The position numbers were made by a program, and so were the translations under genes. This document shows positions 44,076-52,241 of a stretch of 64,000 nt of DNA, piece after piece (the first letter of the stretch is position 1; the number at the start of each line of letters is the position of its first letter). The notes beneath the pieces are model-generated. The model was not told the DNA's origin and did no database searches. It saw only the letters and a list, made by a program, of their open reading frames with translations. This DNA comes from Ascidiaceihabitans sp034111945 (lineage in GTDB: Bacteria > Pseudomonadota > Alphaproteobacteria > Rhodobacterales > Rhodobacteraceae), in the NCBI GenBank assembly GCA_047626725.1, contig JBLHSG010000002.1, positions 1-64,000 of the forward strand, in the 5' to 3' direction.

Positions 44076-44476
44076 CCCCGGCCGAGCTAAGCGTTTTACA
44101 CGGTGCAGCGTTTAACGATGAACGCGCATGGAGCGCGACTGAATTCGAGGACTTGTTAAGCCAACCGACCGCGCATTTGTTTACGGCACCACGCGGTTTT
44201 GCCCTCGTTCGTGTTGTCGCAGACGAAGCTGAATTGCTAGTGATCGCCGTGCATCCCAGCGCCCAAGGTGCCGGCGTCGGACGTAAACTAATGCAAGACT
44301 GGATGCAGGGAATCGCCGCGAGCGAGGCGTTTCTAGAAGTCGCACAAGACAATGCAGCCGCCATTTCGTTGTATAAAAGTTGTGGATTCGCCCAAGTTGG
44401 CCAACGTCGTGCCTATTATGCGCGCAAAAATGCACCCGACGTGGACGCAATCGTCATGCGGTGCCGATTCACTTAA
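44072..44476 (+). CDS. rimI: Ribosomal-protein-alanine N-acetyltransferase RimI-like
   Basis: The 134-residue GNAT protein has VIAVHPSAQGAGVGRKLM (acetyl-CoA motif Q/R-x-x-G-x-G/A), FLEVAQDNAAAISLYKSCGF and YYARKNAPDVDAIVM, the order typical of RimI. It would acetylate the N-terminus of ribosomal protein S18 and possibly others. It is translated from an ATG overlapping the tsaB stop by 4 bases. Confidence 0.88.
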   Translation: MTPAELSVLHGAAFNDERAWSATEFEDLLSQPTAHLFTAPRGFALVRVVADEAELLVIAVHPSAQGAGVGRKLMQDWMQGIAASEAFLEVAQDNAAAISLYKSCGFAQVGQRRAYYARKNAPDVDAIVMRCRFT

Positions 44477-44601
44477 CGTCAATATGACCAAAACCTTAAG
44501 ACTCGCCTGTCCAGCCCCAAAAAGCAGTTGACGATGGGTGCGCGCTGCGGCCTTATTTGCATCTGATCTAAAGCCTGCTGCAGGTTTAAGATGGCCATAT
44601 G

Positions 44602-44626
44602 GGCCGCGTGGAACACTTCCACGGCC
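44602..44626 (+). other. Stem-loop in the leader of the BMP transporter operon
   Basis: GGCC and GTGGAA (44602-44613, with a 2-base bulge) pair with TTCCAC and GGCC (44617-44626) around CAC. It lies 31 bases before the ATG at 44657 in the 180-base region after rimI. A TTGACG at 44528-44533 may mark the -35 element. No T-run follows the hairpin. Confidence 0.3.
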
Positions 44627-44656
44627 TCAAAAATAGACAACTGGGAGAAAATTCTG

Positions 44657-45655
44657 ATGACCCTGATGACCAAATTCCTTGGCGCTGCCGCCGGGATCGC
44701 ACTGTCGGCCGGTGCCGTATCTGCTGATCCTGCACTGATCTTTGATCTGGGCGGCAAGTTCGACAAATCCTTTAACGAAGCCGCATTTTCTGGCGCGCAA
44801 CGTTGGGCAAACGAAACCAACGGCAAGTTTCTTGAAATCGAATTGACGTCCGAAGCACAGCGCGAGCAAGCCTTGCGTCGTTTCGCAGAATCCGGTGCCA
44901 ACCCGATCGTCATGGCCGGATTTGCCTTTGCCGATGCATTGTCACAAGTCGCACCAGACTATCCTGACACAAAATTCGCTGTGATCGACGTTGACTGGGT
45001 TGACCTGCCAAACGTGCGCGGCATCGGTTTTGCCGAGCACGAAGGTTCGTATTTGGTCGGCATGATGGCGGCTCAGGCCTCTGAAACCGGCACCGTGTCG
45101 TTTGTTGGCGGTATGGACATCCCGTTGATCCGCAAATTCGCCTGTGGCTACGCCCAAGGCGCAAAAGCAGTGAACGCGGACATCACCGTCATTTCCAACA
45201 TGACCGGCACAACCGGCGCTGCATGGAATGACCCGGTAAAAGGGTCCGAGATCACAAAAGCCCAAATCAGCCAGGGTTCTGACGTTGTATTTGCAGCCGC
45301 TGGCGGCACAGGCGTAGGCGTTCTGCAAACCGCAGCAGACGAAGACATCCTGTCAATCGGTGTGGACAAAAACCAAAACCACCTGCACCCGGGCAAAGTT
45401 TTGACGTCGATGCTAAAGCGCGTAGACAACGCCGTTTATGACGTGTTCACAGCCGGCACAGATGTTGAAACCGGCATCTTTTCCATGACAATCGCCAATG
45501 GCGGCGTCGGCTATGCGATGGACGAAAACAACGCCAGCCTTGTGAGTTCTGACATGCGTTCGGCAGTTGATGGCGCAGCCGAAAAAATCTCGGCCGGTGA
45601 AATCGTTGTTCACAACTACATGTCCGACGACAGCTGCCCAGTCCTCGACTTCTAA
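44657..45655 (+). CDS. BMP-family ABC transporter substrate-binding protein
   Basis: The 332-residue exported protein has a signal peptide cut near AVSA-DPA (residue 23) and the BMP/PnrA-like fold: LIFDLGGKFDKSFNEAAF at the start of the mature chain, GIGFAEHEGSYLVGMMAA, and SIGVDKNQNHLHPGKVLTSMLKR. Family members bind purine nucleosides or related compounds. GGGAG lies 9 bases before ATG 44657. It heads an operon with an NTF2-like gene, one ATPase and two permeases, a complete nucleoside-type ABC importer. Confidence 0.93.
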   Translation: MTLMTKFLGAAAGIALSAGAVSADPALIFDLGGKFDKSFNEAAFSGAQRWANETNGKFLEIELTSEAQREQALRRFAESGANPIVMAGFAFADALSQVAPDYPDTKFAVIDVDWVDLPNVRGIGFAEHEGSYLVGMMAAQASETGTVSFVGGMDIPLIRKFACGYAQGAKAVNADITVISNMTGTTGAAWNDPVKGSEITKAQISQGSDVVFAAAGGTGVGVLQTAADEDILSIGVDKNQNHLHPGKVLTSMLKRVDNAVYDVFTAGTDVETGIFSMTIANGGVGYAMDENNASLVSSDMRSAVDGAAEKISAGEIVVHNYMSDDSCPVLDF

Positions 45656-45673
45656 ATAAAAAGGCCCCAAGCC

Positions 45674-46027
45674 ATGACAGATTGTCTTTATACACTCTTT
45701 TCGGCTTGGGGCGATCCATCACCCGAGGCGCGCGCATCCAAAACTGATGCCGCAATCGGGGCTACGTTTTACTACGCAAATCCAAATGCGCCCGCGCCCC
45801 TTCGCACCCGCGATGACTACCTTGCCTACATTCAAATGTTCGGCGATATGGCCCCCGGTGCCACGGCCAAAGTTGTTGCAGTGTCGGAAAAACACGGGCA
45901 CGCACGGGCAACAGTTGAATTTGTCATTAACAAAGACATGTCCCAATTCGGTCAGTATTTTGCAGATATCCAAGACGGGAAAATCACCCGCCTGATCGGA
46001 TTTTCAGGGATGGGAGAACCCACTTGA
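45674..46027 (+). CDS. SnoaL/NTF2-like protein within the ABC transporter operon
   Basis: The 117-residue soluble protein has the cone-shaped NTF2/SnoaL pattern: an N-terminal helix (LFSAWGDPSPEAR), ATFYYANPNAPAPLRTRDDYLAYIQMF and a beta-rich end GKITRLIGFSG. No catalytic residues can be assigned. It lies between the binding-protein and ATPase genes and overlaps the ATPase start by 4 bases, so it is made with the transporter and may act on the imported compound. That link is inference. Confidence 0.75.
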   Translation: MTDCLYTLFSAWGDPSPEARASKTDAAIGATFYYANPNAPAPLRTRDDYLAYIQMFGDMAPGATAKVVAVSEKHGHARATVEFVINKDMSQFGQYFADIQDGKITRLIGFSGMGEPT

Positions 46028-47550
46028 ACACCTCTGCCCCGGCGATCGAATTAAAAGGCATTTCCAAAGCCTTTGGTCCGGTCCAAGCCAACAAAGACAT
46101 TTCAATTAGCGTTATGCCCGGCACGATCCACGGTATTATTGGCGAAAACGGTGCCGGTAAATCGACCTTAATGTCGATCTTGTACGGGTTTTACAAAGCC
46201 GACAAAGGCGAGATTTTCATCGCCGGGAAAAAGACCGAAATCCCCGACAGCCAAGCCGCGATTTCCGCAGGCATCGGCATGGTATTCCAGCACTTTAAGC
46301 TTGTCGAAAACTTTACCGTTTTGGAAAACATCATTCTGGGGGCCGAAGGCGGATGGTCCTTGTCGACCTCACTGGCCAAAGCGCGCAAATCGCTGGTTGA
46401 ACTGGCCGCAGAATATGAATTGAACATCGACCCTGACGCCTTGATCGAAGAGATCGGCGTTGGCATGCAACAACGGGTCGAGATTTTGAAAGCCCTGTAT
46501 CGACAGGCCGACATTCTGATCCTTGATGAACCCACCGGCGTGCTGACACCGCCCGAAGCAGACCAGTTGTTTCGCATCCTTGGCCGTCTGCGCGAAGAAG
46601 GCAAAACCATCATCCTGATCACCCACAAGCTGCGCGAGATCATGGACATTACCGACACCGTCAGCGTGATGCGCCGTGGTGAAATGACTGCCACCGTAAA
46701 AACAGCCGAGACCAGCCCAGAACAGCTCGCTGAACTTATGGTCGGGCGCAAAGTGTTGTTGCGGGTCGATAAAACGCCAGCAAAACCGGGCAAAGTCGTG
46801 TTGGATATCAAAGATTTGCGCGTTGTTGACGAACAAGGTGTAGAACGCCTTAAGGGTATCAACCTGCAAGTGCGCGCGGGCGAAGTTGTCGGCATCGCCG
46901 GTGTCGCGGGCAACGGGCAATCCGAATTACTAGAGGTGCTGGGCGGTTACGCGGATGGCACTGGCGTTGTCCTGCTGAATGACGCGCCTGTGGATCTAAC
47001 GGGCAAAAATTCTGACGGACAGTCGCGCCGCGCAAACGGCATCGCGCACGTGCCCGAAGATCGCCAGCGCGAAGGTCTGATTATGGATTTTATGGCGTGG
47101 GAAAACACCGCCTTTGGCTATCATCACGACGACGCGTATCGCGCGGGTTTCTTGATGGACAACGCCGCAATCCGCCAAGACACCGAAGAAAAGATGCAGC
47201 GTTTTGACGTGCGCCCCCCCAATCCGCGTCTGTCGGCCAAGAATTTTTCCGGCGGCAACCAGCAAAAAATCGTGCTCGCCCGCGAGATCGAGCGAAATCC
47301 GGATTTGTTGCTGATCGGCCAGCCCACCCGCGGCGTCGACATCGGGGCAATCGAATTTATCCACCAGCAAATCGTCATGCTGCGCGATCAAGGCAAAGCG
47401 ATCCTGCTGGTAAGTGTCGAGCTAGAAGAAATTCTAGCGCTGTCCGACCGTGTCGCCGTCATGTTTGACGGGCACATTATGGGCGAACGCATGCCAACCG
47501 AAACTGACGAAAAAGAATTGGGCCTGCTGATGGCCGGAGTAGGGTCGTAA
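46024..47550 (+). CDS. Nucleoside/sugar ABC transporter, duplicated ATP-binding protein
   Basis: The 508-residue protein has two ABC domains. The first has Walker A GENGAGKS (40-47), signature VGMQQRVEIL and Walker B ILILDEPTG. The second has GVAGNGQSELL in place of Walker A (no Lys), but a full SGGNQQK signature; such a degenerate second site is normal in this family (RbsA/NupA type). The start is TTG 46024, overlapping the NTF2-like stop, with GGAG 8 bases upstream. The permease gene follows after 1 base. Confidence 0.93.
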   Translation: MNTSAPAIELKGISKAFGPVQANKDISISVMPGTIHGIIGENGAGKSTLMSILYGFYKADKGEIFIAGKKTEIPDSQAAISAGIGMVFQHFKLVENFTVLENIILGAEGGWSLSTSLAKARKSLVELAAEYELNIDPDALIEEIGVGMQQRVEILKALYRQADILILDEPTGVLTPPEADQLFRILGRLREEGKTIILITHKLREIMDITDTVSVMRRGEMTATVKTAETSPEQLAELMVGRKVLLRVDKTPAKPGKVVLDIKDLRVVDEQGVERLKGINLQVRAGEVVGIAGVAGNGQSELLEVLGGYADGTGVVLLNDAPVDLTGKNSDGQSRRANGIAHVPEDRQREGLIMDFMAWENTAFGYHHDDAYRAGFLMDNAAIRQDTEEKMQRFDVRPPNPRLSAKNFSGGNQQKIVLAREIERNPDLLLIGQPTRGVDIGAIEFIHQQIVMLRDQGKAILLVSVELEEILALSDRVAVMFDGHIMGERMPTETDEKELGLLMAGVGS

Positions 47551-47551
47551 A

Positions 47552-48646
47552 ATGGAAGTGATGCCAAAATGGGCCGAAGTGGTCCTCGTGCCGCTGATCT
47601 CTTTGTTGCTGGCCGCGATATTGTCAGCGTTGATCATTCTTGCGATTGGCGAAGACCCGATTGCCGCGGCAAAGTTGATGTTTAACGGGGCCGTCGGGTC
47701 GGTGCGCGGCTGGGGATACACCCTGTATTACGCGACCAACTTTATGTTTACCGGGCTCGCTGTTTCGGTCGCGTTTCATGCGCGCATGTTCAATATTGGC
47801 GGCGAAGGTCAAGCGATCTTGGGGGGCTTGGGCGTCGCCCTTGTGTGCCTTTATGTCCCTTGGCCGCACTGGTCGATCGCATTGGTTGCGGCCACGATTA
47901 TGGCGGCAGCGTTTGGGGCACTTTGGGCCGTGATCCCCGCCTATTTGCAGGCCAAACGTGGCAGTCACATCGTGATCACCACGATCATGTTCAACTACAT
48001 CGCCGCCGCTGTTTTGATCTATTTGCTGAATGAATTCCTGAAACCTGTCGGCGCGGCAGACCCGTCGTCCGCACGGTTTGCAGCACATTTGGACCTACCA
48101 ACACTGAACAGCGTGCTAACGGGCATGGGCATCAAAGCATCAAAAGACGATTCAGTGAATGTGACATTCCTGATCGCCGTCGCGTCCTGCGTGGTGGTTT
48201 GGGTGCTGCTTTGGAAAACGCGGCTTGGCTATGAAATTCGCGCATTCGGGCATTCGCAATCGGCCGCACGTTACGCCGGAATCAACCCTACCAAAATCAT
48301 CCTTGTGTCGATGATTATCTCTGGCGCGCTGGCCGGCATGATGGGCATCAACGTGGTCATGGGCGAGGCAGAACGGCTGATCCTTAACTCCGTCGAGGGG
48401 GCTGGATTTATCGGAATTGCCGTCGCTTTGATGGGTCGAAATCATCCATTCGGCGTGTTTTTAGCCGCGATCCTGTTCGGGTTTTTATACCAAGGCGGGG
48501 CTGAGCTGGATTTCTGGACATCGATCCCGCGCGAGTTGATCGTCGTGATCCAAGCCCTCGTGATCCTGTTCACCGGCGCGCTTGATAATATGGTGCGCAT
48601 GCCGCTGGAACGCATATTCCTCGCGCTGCGCAAGGGGAACGTGTGA
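47552..48646 (+). CDS. Nucleoside ABC transporter permease 1
   Basis: The 364-residue polytopic protein is of the BPD_transp_2 (RbsC/NupP) family. Diagnostic parts are VAFHARMFNIGGEGQAILGGL, the GSHIVITTIMFNYIA loop, and RLGYEIRAFG-type sequence (KTRLGYEIRAFGHSQSAARYAGI). It forms half of the membrane channel of the importer. Its stop overlaps the second permease gene by 1 base. Confidence 0.92.
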   Translation: MEVMPKWAEVVLVPLISLLLAAILSALIILAIGEDPIAAAKLMFNGAVGSVRGWGYTLYYATNFMFTGLAVSVAFHARMFNIGGEGQAILGGLGVALVCLYVPWPHWSIALVAATIMAAAFGALWAVIPAYLQAKRGSHIVITTIMFNYIAAAVLIYLLNEFLKPVGAADPSSARFAAHLDLPTLNSVLTGMGIKASKDDSVNVTFLIAVASCVVVWVLLWKTRLGYEIRAFGHSQSAARYAGINPTKIILVSMIISGALAGMMGINVVMGEAERLILNSVEGAGFIGIAVALMGRNHPFGVFLAAILFGFLYQGGAELDFWTSIPRELIVVIQALVILFTGALDNMVRMPLERIFLALRKGNV

Positions 48647-49614
48647 TGGATTATATGACGCTGCTTCAGGTGCTCGACACGACTGTGCGCTTGGCGATCC
48701 CGTTGTTGTTGGCCTGCCTCGCTGGCTTGTTTTCGGAACGTGCCGGTATTTTCGACATCGGACTTGAAGGTAAAATGCTAGCGGCTGCATTCTTGTCAGC
48801 GGCTGTTGCTGCAACATCAGGGTCGGTCTGGATCGGATTGATGGCTGGCATCGGGGCCTCCATTGTCCTCAGCTTGATCCACGGTCTGGCCTCCATCACG
48901 TTTCGCGGCAACCAGTTGATTTCAGGCGTTGCGATCAATTTTTTAGCCGCAGGCATGACAGTCCTTATTGCACAAAGCTGGTTTGAACAGGGTGGACGCA
49001 CGCCTGCCTTGTCGGGTGCAGCCCGTTTTAACCCGCTGACATTGCCATTCGCAGATAGCATGTCAGACGTGCCGGTGATCGGGCCTGCGTATTCCGAACT
49101 GATTTCAGGCCACGCGCTGGTCGTTTACATCGCCTTTGCGATTGTGCCGTTGTCGTGGTGGGTCTTGTACCGCACCCGTTTTGGCCTGCGTTTGCGCGCC
49201 GTTGGGGAAAACCCGGCAGCTGTTGATACCGCCGGGATTTCGGTTGTGGGTCTACGATATTCAGCGGTGATTATTTGTGGCGTGCTGTGCGGGATCGCGG
49301 GGGCGTATTTGTCCACGGCGCTGCAGGCGGGCTTTATCAAAGACATGTCTGCGGGGCGTGGTTTTATCGCACTCGCCGCGTTGATCTTTGCAAAATGGCG
49401 CCCGTGGCATGCGATGTACGCCTGCCTGTTGTTTGGCCTATTCCAAGCCCTGGAATTGCGCCCTGATGTGATCGAAGCCCTGCTTGGTTTTAAGGTGCAA
49501 AGCCAACTGCTCAGCGCCCTGCCCTACATCATGACCGTTGTTATCCTTGCCGGTTTTGTCGGCAAAGCCATCCCGCCGCGCGCCGGTGGTGAACCATATG
49601 TGAAAGAACGTTAA
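48646..49614 (+). CDS. Nucleoside ABC transporter permease 2
   Basis: The 322-residue polytopic protein of the NupQ/YufQ type has the conserved LFSERAGIFDIGLEGKML block, FRGNQLISGVAINFLA, and TRFGLRLRAVGENPAAVDTAGI, followed by the GAYLSTALQAGFIKDMSAGRGFIALAALIF region split over two helices. It pairs with the preceding permease. ATG 48646 follows AAGGGGA. It is the last gene of the BMP transporter operon; an imperfect inverted repeat (49627-49646) follows, without a T-run. Confidence 0.92.
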   Translation: MDYMTLLQVLDTTVRLAIPLLLACLAGLFSERAGIFDIGLEGKMLAAAFLSAAVAATSGSVWIGLMAGIGASIVLSLIHGLASITFRGNQLISGVAINFLAAGMTVLIAQSWFEQGGRTPALSGAARFNPLTLPFADSMSDVPVIGPAYSELISGHALVVYIAFAIVPLSWWVLYRTRFGLRLRAVGENPAAVDTAGISVVGLRYSAVIICGVLCGIAGAYLSTALQAGFIKDMSAGRGFIALAALIFAKWRPWHAMYACLLFGLFQALELRPDVIEALLGFKVQSQLLSALPYIMTVVILAGFVGKAIPPRAGGEPYVKER

Positions 49615-49791
49615 CAAAATTCGGTGAGGTGGCGCATGCGTCACCTTGCCAGACAAACCAGCATCTAGCATGCCCACAACCAAAACAAACCAACAGTCGA
49701 TAAGTCCAGATTCACCTAACCTATCACACCATTTTGCTGCATAGCAGCGTCACATCTTGATTTTCGACCTTCCTTAGGGTTAGGGGTTCTC

Positions 49792-50703
49792 ATGCAAATA
49801 TACCTTCCCATCGCTGAAGTCTCGGTTAACGCTTTCCTCCTGCTTGGGTTGGGCGGCATTGTTGGTATCCTGTCGGGCATGTTTGGTGTCGGCGGCGGGT
49901 TCCTTATGACGCCGTTGTTGTTCTTTATCGGCATCCCCCCCGCAGTTGCTGTCGCCACCGAGGCGAACCAGATTGTGGCCTCATCGTTTTCCGGTGTGCT
50001 TGCGCATTTCAAACGAAAAACCGTGGACCTCAAGATGGGGACCGTGCTGCTGATTGGCGGCCTGATCGGCGCGGCCCTTGGCGTTGTGGTATTCAACTAC
50101 CTCAAGTCTCAGGGTCAGGTCGATCTGCTGGTCAAGCTTTGCTACGTGTTATTCCTTGGTGCCATCGGTGGGCTGATGTTCATCGAAAGCCTGAACGCGA
50201 TCCGCAAAACGGCCAAAGGCACTGTCACCACGCGCAAGAAACACAACTGGATCCACGGTCTGCCGTTCAAAATGCGGTTCCGGGTGTCGGGCTTGTATAT
50301 CTCAGTCATCCCACCGCTGATCGTTGGCTTGCTTGTCGGTATCCTCGCTGCGATCATGGGTGTTGGCGGCGGGTTTATTATGGTTCCGGCGATGATCTAT
50401 TTGCTGGGAATGCCCACCAAAGTCGTGATCGGCACCTCCCTGTTTCAGATTATTTTTGTGACCGCATTTACCACGATGCTGCACGCCACGACCAACTATA
50501 CCGTTGATATCGTGCTGGCCGTTCTGCTGCTTGTTGGCGGTGTGATCGGCGCACAAATCGGCACACGCATCGGCGTTAAAATGAAGGCCGAACAGCTGCG
50601 TATTCTGCTTGCCATGATGGTTCTGGCGGTTTGCTTTAAACTGGCATTTGACCTGCTGGTTCAGCCCACCGAACTTTATTCCATTGGCGTGGCAGGGCAT
50701 TAA
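49792..50703 (+). CDS. TauE/SafE-family sulfite exporter-like protein
   Basis: The 303-residue membrane protein has about eight segments and the duplicated family motif: GMFGVGGGFLMTP in the first half and AIMGVGGGFIMVPAM in the second. TauE/SafE proteins export sulfite, sulfoacetate or related organosulfur anions. The stop is followed after one base by a TIGR02186 gene, a pairing seen widely in alphaproteobacteria and suggesting that the two proteins act together in the membrane. Confidence 0.9.
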   Translation: MQIYLPIAEVSVNAFLLLGLGGIVGILSGMFGVGGGFLMTPLLFFIGIPPAVAVATEANQIVASSFSGVLAHFKRKTVDLKMGTVLLIGGLIGAALGVVVFNYLKSQGQVDLLVKLCYVLFLGAIGGLMFIESLNAIRKTAKGTVTTRKKHNWIHGLPFKMRFRVSGLYISVIPPLIVGLLVGILAAIMGVGGGFIMVPAMIYLLGMPTKVVIGTSLFQIIFVTAFTTMLHATTNYTVDIVLAVLLLVGGVIGAQIGTRIGVKMKAEQLRILLAMMVLAVCFKLAFDLLVQPTELYSIGVAGH

Positions 50704-50704
50704 T

Positions 50705-51487
50705 ATGATCAATTCCATCATCCAACGCATGCTGATCGTCGCCATGTTTGTCGCACTGCCACTGACCCATTCTGTCACAGCAGAAGAAGTCGTACTGGGC
50801 CTAAGCAAAAACGAAGTCGCGATTACAACGTCCTTTGACGGGTCTGAAATCTTGATTTTTGGGGCTATCAAACGCGAGGAACCGATCCCCGAAGGTCCAC
50901 CGCTTGACGTGATCATCACCATCGCCGGTCCTTCCGTGCCGCTGACCGTGCGCCGCAAGGAAAAGAAACTGGGCATCTGGGTTAACACCGATTCAGTCGA
51001 AGTTGATTCCGCCCCCAGCTTTTACGCCGTCGCCACCAGCAGCCTGCTCCGCGAGGCGTTAAACGACACCGAAGACTTGCGTTACAAAATCTCGGTACCG
51101 CGCGCTATTCGGTCCGTCGGTGCCCCGATGAACGTCGCAAATGCCGCCAGTTTTACCGAAGCGGTCATTCGCATTCGCCGTGAATCCAACCTGTACCAAT
51201 TGTTGGAAAATACCGTAAAAGTCGATGCCCAAACCCTGTTCCAAACATCAGTGCAGATGCCCGCTGCCTTGACCGAAGGGTCGTACATCACCCGCATTTA
51301 CATCACACGCGGCGGCAATGTCATATCCAGTTACGAGACTGCAATTGACGTGCGCAAGGTTGGGTTAGAACGCTGGCTATACACGCTGTCACGCGAAAAT
51401 GCGTTGCTGTATGGCTTGATGTCATTGGCGATTGCGATCGCCGCAGGATGGAGCGCGTCAGCCGTGTTCCGCATGTTCCGCGCATAA
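50705..51487 (+). CDS. TIGR02186 (Alph_Pro_TM) membrane-anchored protein
   Basis: The 260-residue protein has a signal or anchor at residues 5-24, a periplasmic domain (EEVVLGLSKNEVAITTSFDGSEILIFGA is the opening pattern; only short parts are conserved, such as FDGSEILIFGA and KEKKLGIWVN), and a C-terminal membrane helix (LYGLMSLAIAIAAGWSAS). This order is diagnostic of TIGR02186, a family of unknown function tied to TauE/SafE exporters. A 19-codon upstream extension lies inside the exporter gene and is rejected. Confidence 0.87.
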   Translation: MINSIIQRMLIVAMFVALPLTHSVTAEEVVLGLSKNEVAITTSFDGSEILIFGAIKREEPIPEGPPLDVIITIAGPSVPLTVRRKEKKLGIWVNTDSVEVDSAPSFYAVATSSLLREALNDTEDLRYKISVPRAIRSVGAPMNVANAASFTEAVIRIRRESNLYQLLENTVKVDAQTLFQTSVQMPAALTEGSYITRIYITRGGNVISSYETAIDVRKVGLERWLYTLSRENALLYGLMSLAIAIAAGWSASAVFRMFRA

Positions 51488-51527
51488 CTGACTGTAGGGT
51501 GTCGCGTGTCGCGCACCTGCTACTTGG

Positions 51528-52241
51528 TTAGCCACGCCCGATATAGGGCATCTTTGTTGCCATAACGGTCATGTTTTGCACATTCACGCTTAGCGGCAGG
51601 TCAGCCATATGCATGACGGCATTCGCGGCATGCTGTACATCCATCGTCACTGTGTCAGTTTGGCTGGCCTTCAGCGTCGCCACCAAATCGGTTTCCGCAT
51701 TGCCAATATCCAACTGGCAACAGGCGATATCAAAGGCGCGCCCATCCAGCGACAGCGTCTTTGTCAGACCGCTCACCGCGTGTTTGGTTGTCGTATAACA
51801 TACCGAATTCGGGCGCGGCACATGGGCGGACAGCGATCCGTTGTTGATGATACGCCCGCCTTGCGGATTCTGTCGACGCATCTGCGCAAAGGCCAATTGC
51901 GCCGCGATAAACATGCCACCTACGTTGACGTTCATCACCTGCATCCATGCATCCAACGGGATTTCGTCAATGGTGGTCATCGGGCCGAACATGCCTGCAT
52001 TGTTGAACAAAACGTCCAAATGCCCGGCCTCTTCGACAAAACTATCAAAGGCGGCTTTCATCCCGTCGGCGTCTGTGACGTCCGCAGGCAACGGCACCGC
52101 AGTGTCGTATTGCGAGGCGATGTCTTCTAAAATTTCACCGCGGCGCGCGATCAATCCAACCCGCCAGCCTTTGTCCAAAAACGTCTCGGCGGTGGCGCGT
52201 CCGATGCCGGAACTTGCGCCTGTGATGATGATCGATCTCAT
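51528..52241 (-). CDS. Short-chain dehydrogenase/reductase
   Basis: The 237-residue classical SDR has TGASSGIG (7-14), NNAG (80-83), catalytic Ser136 and Y149-x3-K153. The substrate cannot be deduced. The start ATG overlaps the helicase stop by 4 bases, so both are probably on one transcript running away from luxI. Confidence 0.9.
   Translation of the reverse strand: MRSIIITGASSGIGRATAETFLDKGWRVGLIARRGEILEDIASQYDTAVPLPADVTDADGMKAAFDSFVEEAGHLDVLFNNAGMFGPMTTIDEIPLDAWMQVMNVNVGGMFIAAQLAFAQMRRQNPQGGRIINNGSLSAHVPRPNSVCYTTTKHAVSGLTKTLSLDGRAFDIACCQLDIGNAETDLVATLKASQTDTVTMDVQHAANAVMHMADLPLSVNVQNMTVMATKMPYIGRG

Noticed and set aside
49627..49646. Inverted repeat after the second permease gene as a terminator
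   Set aside because: The loop is only two bases and no T-run follows; too weak for a confident terminator.
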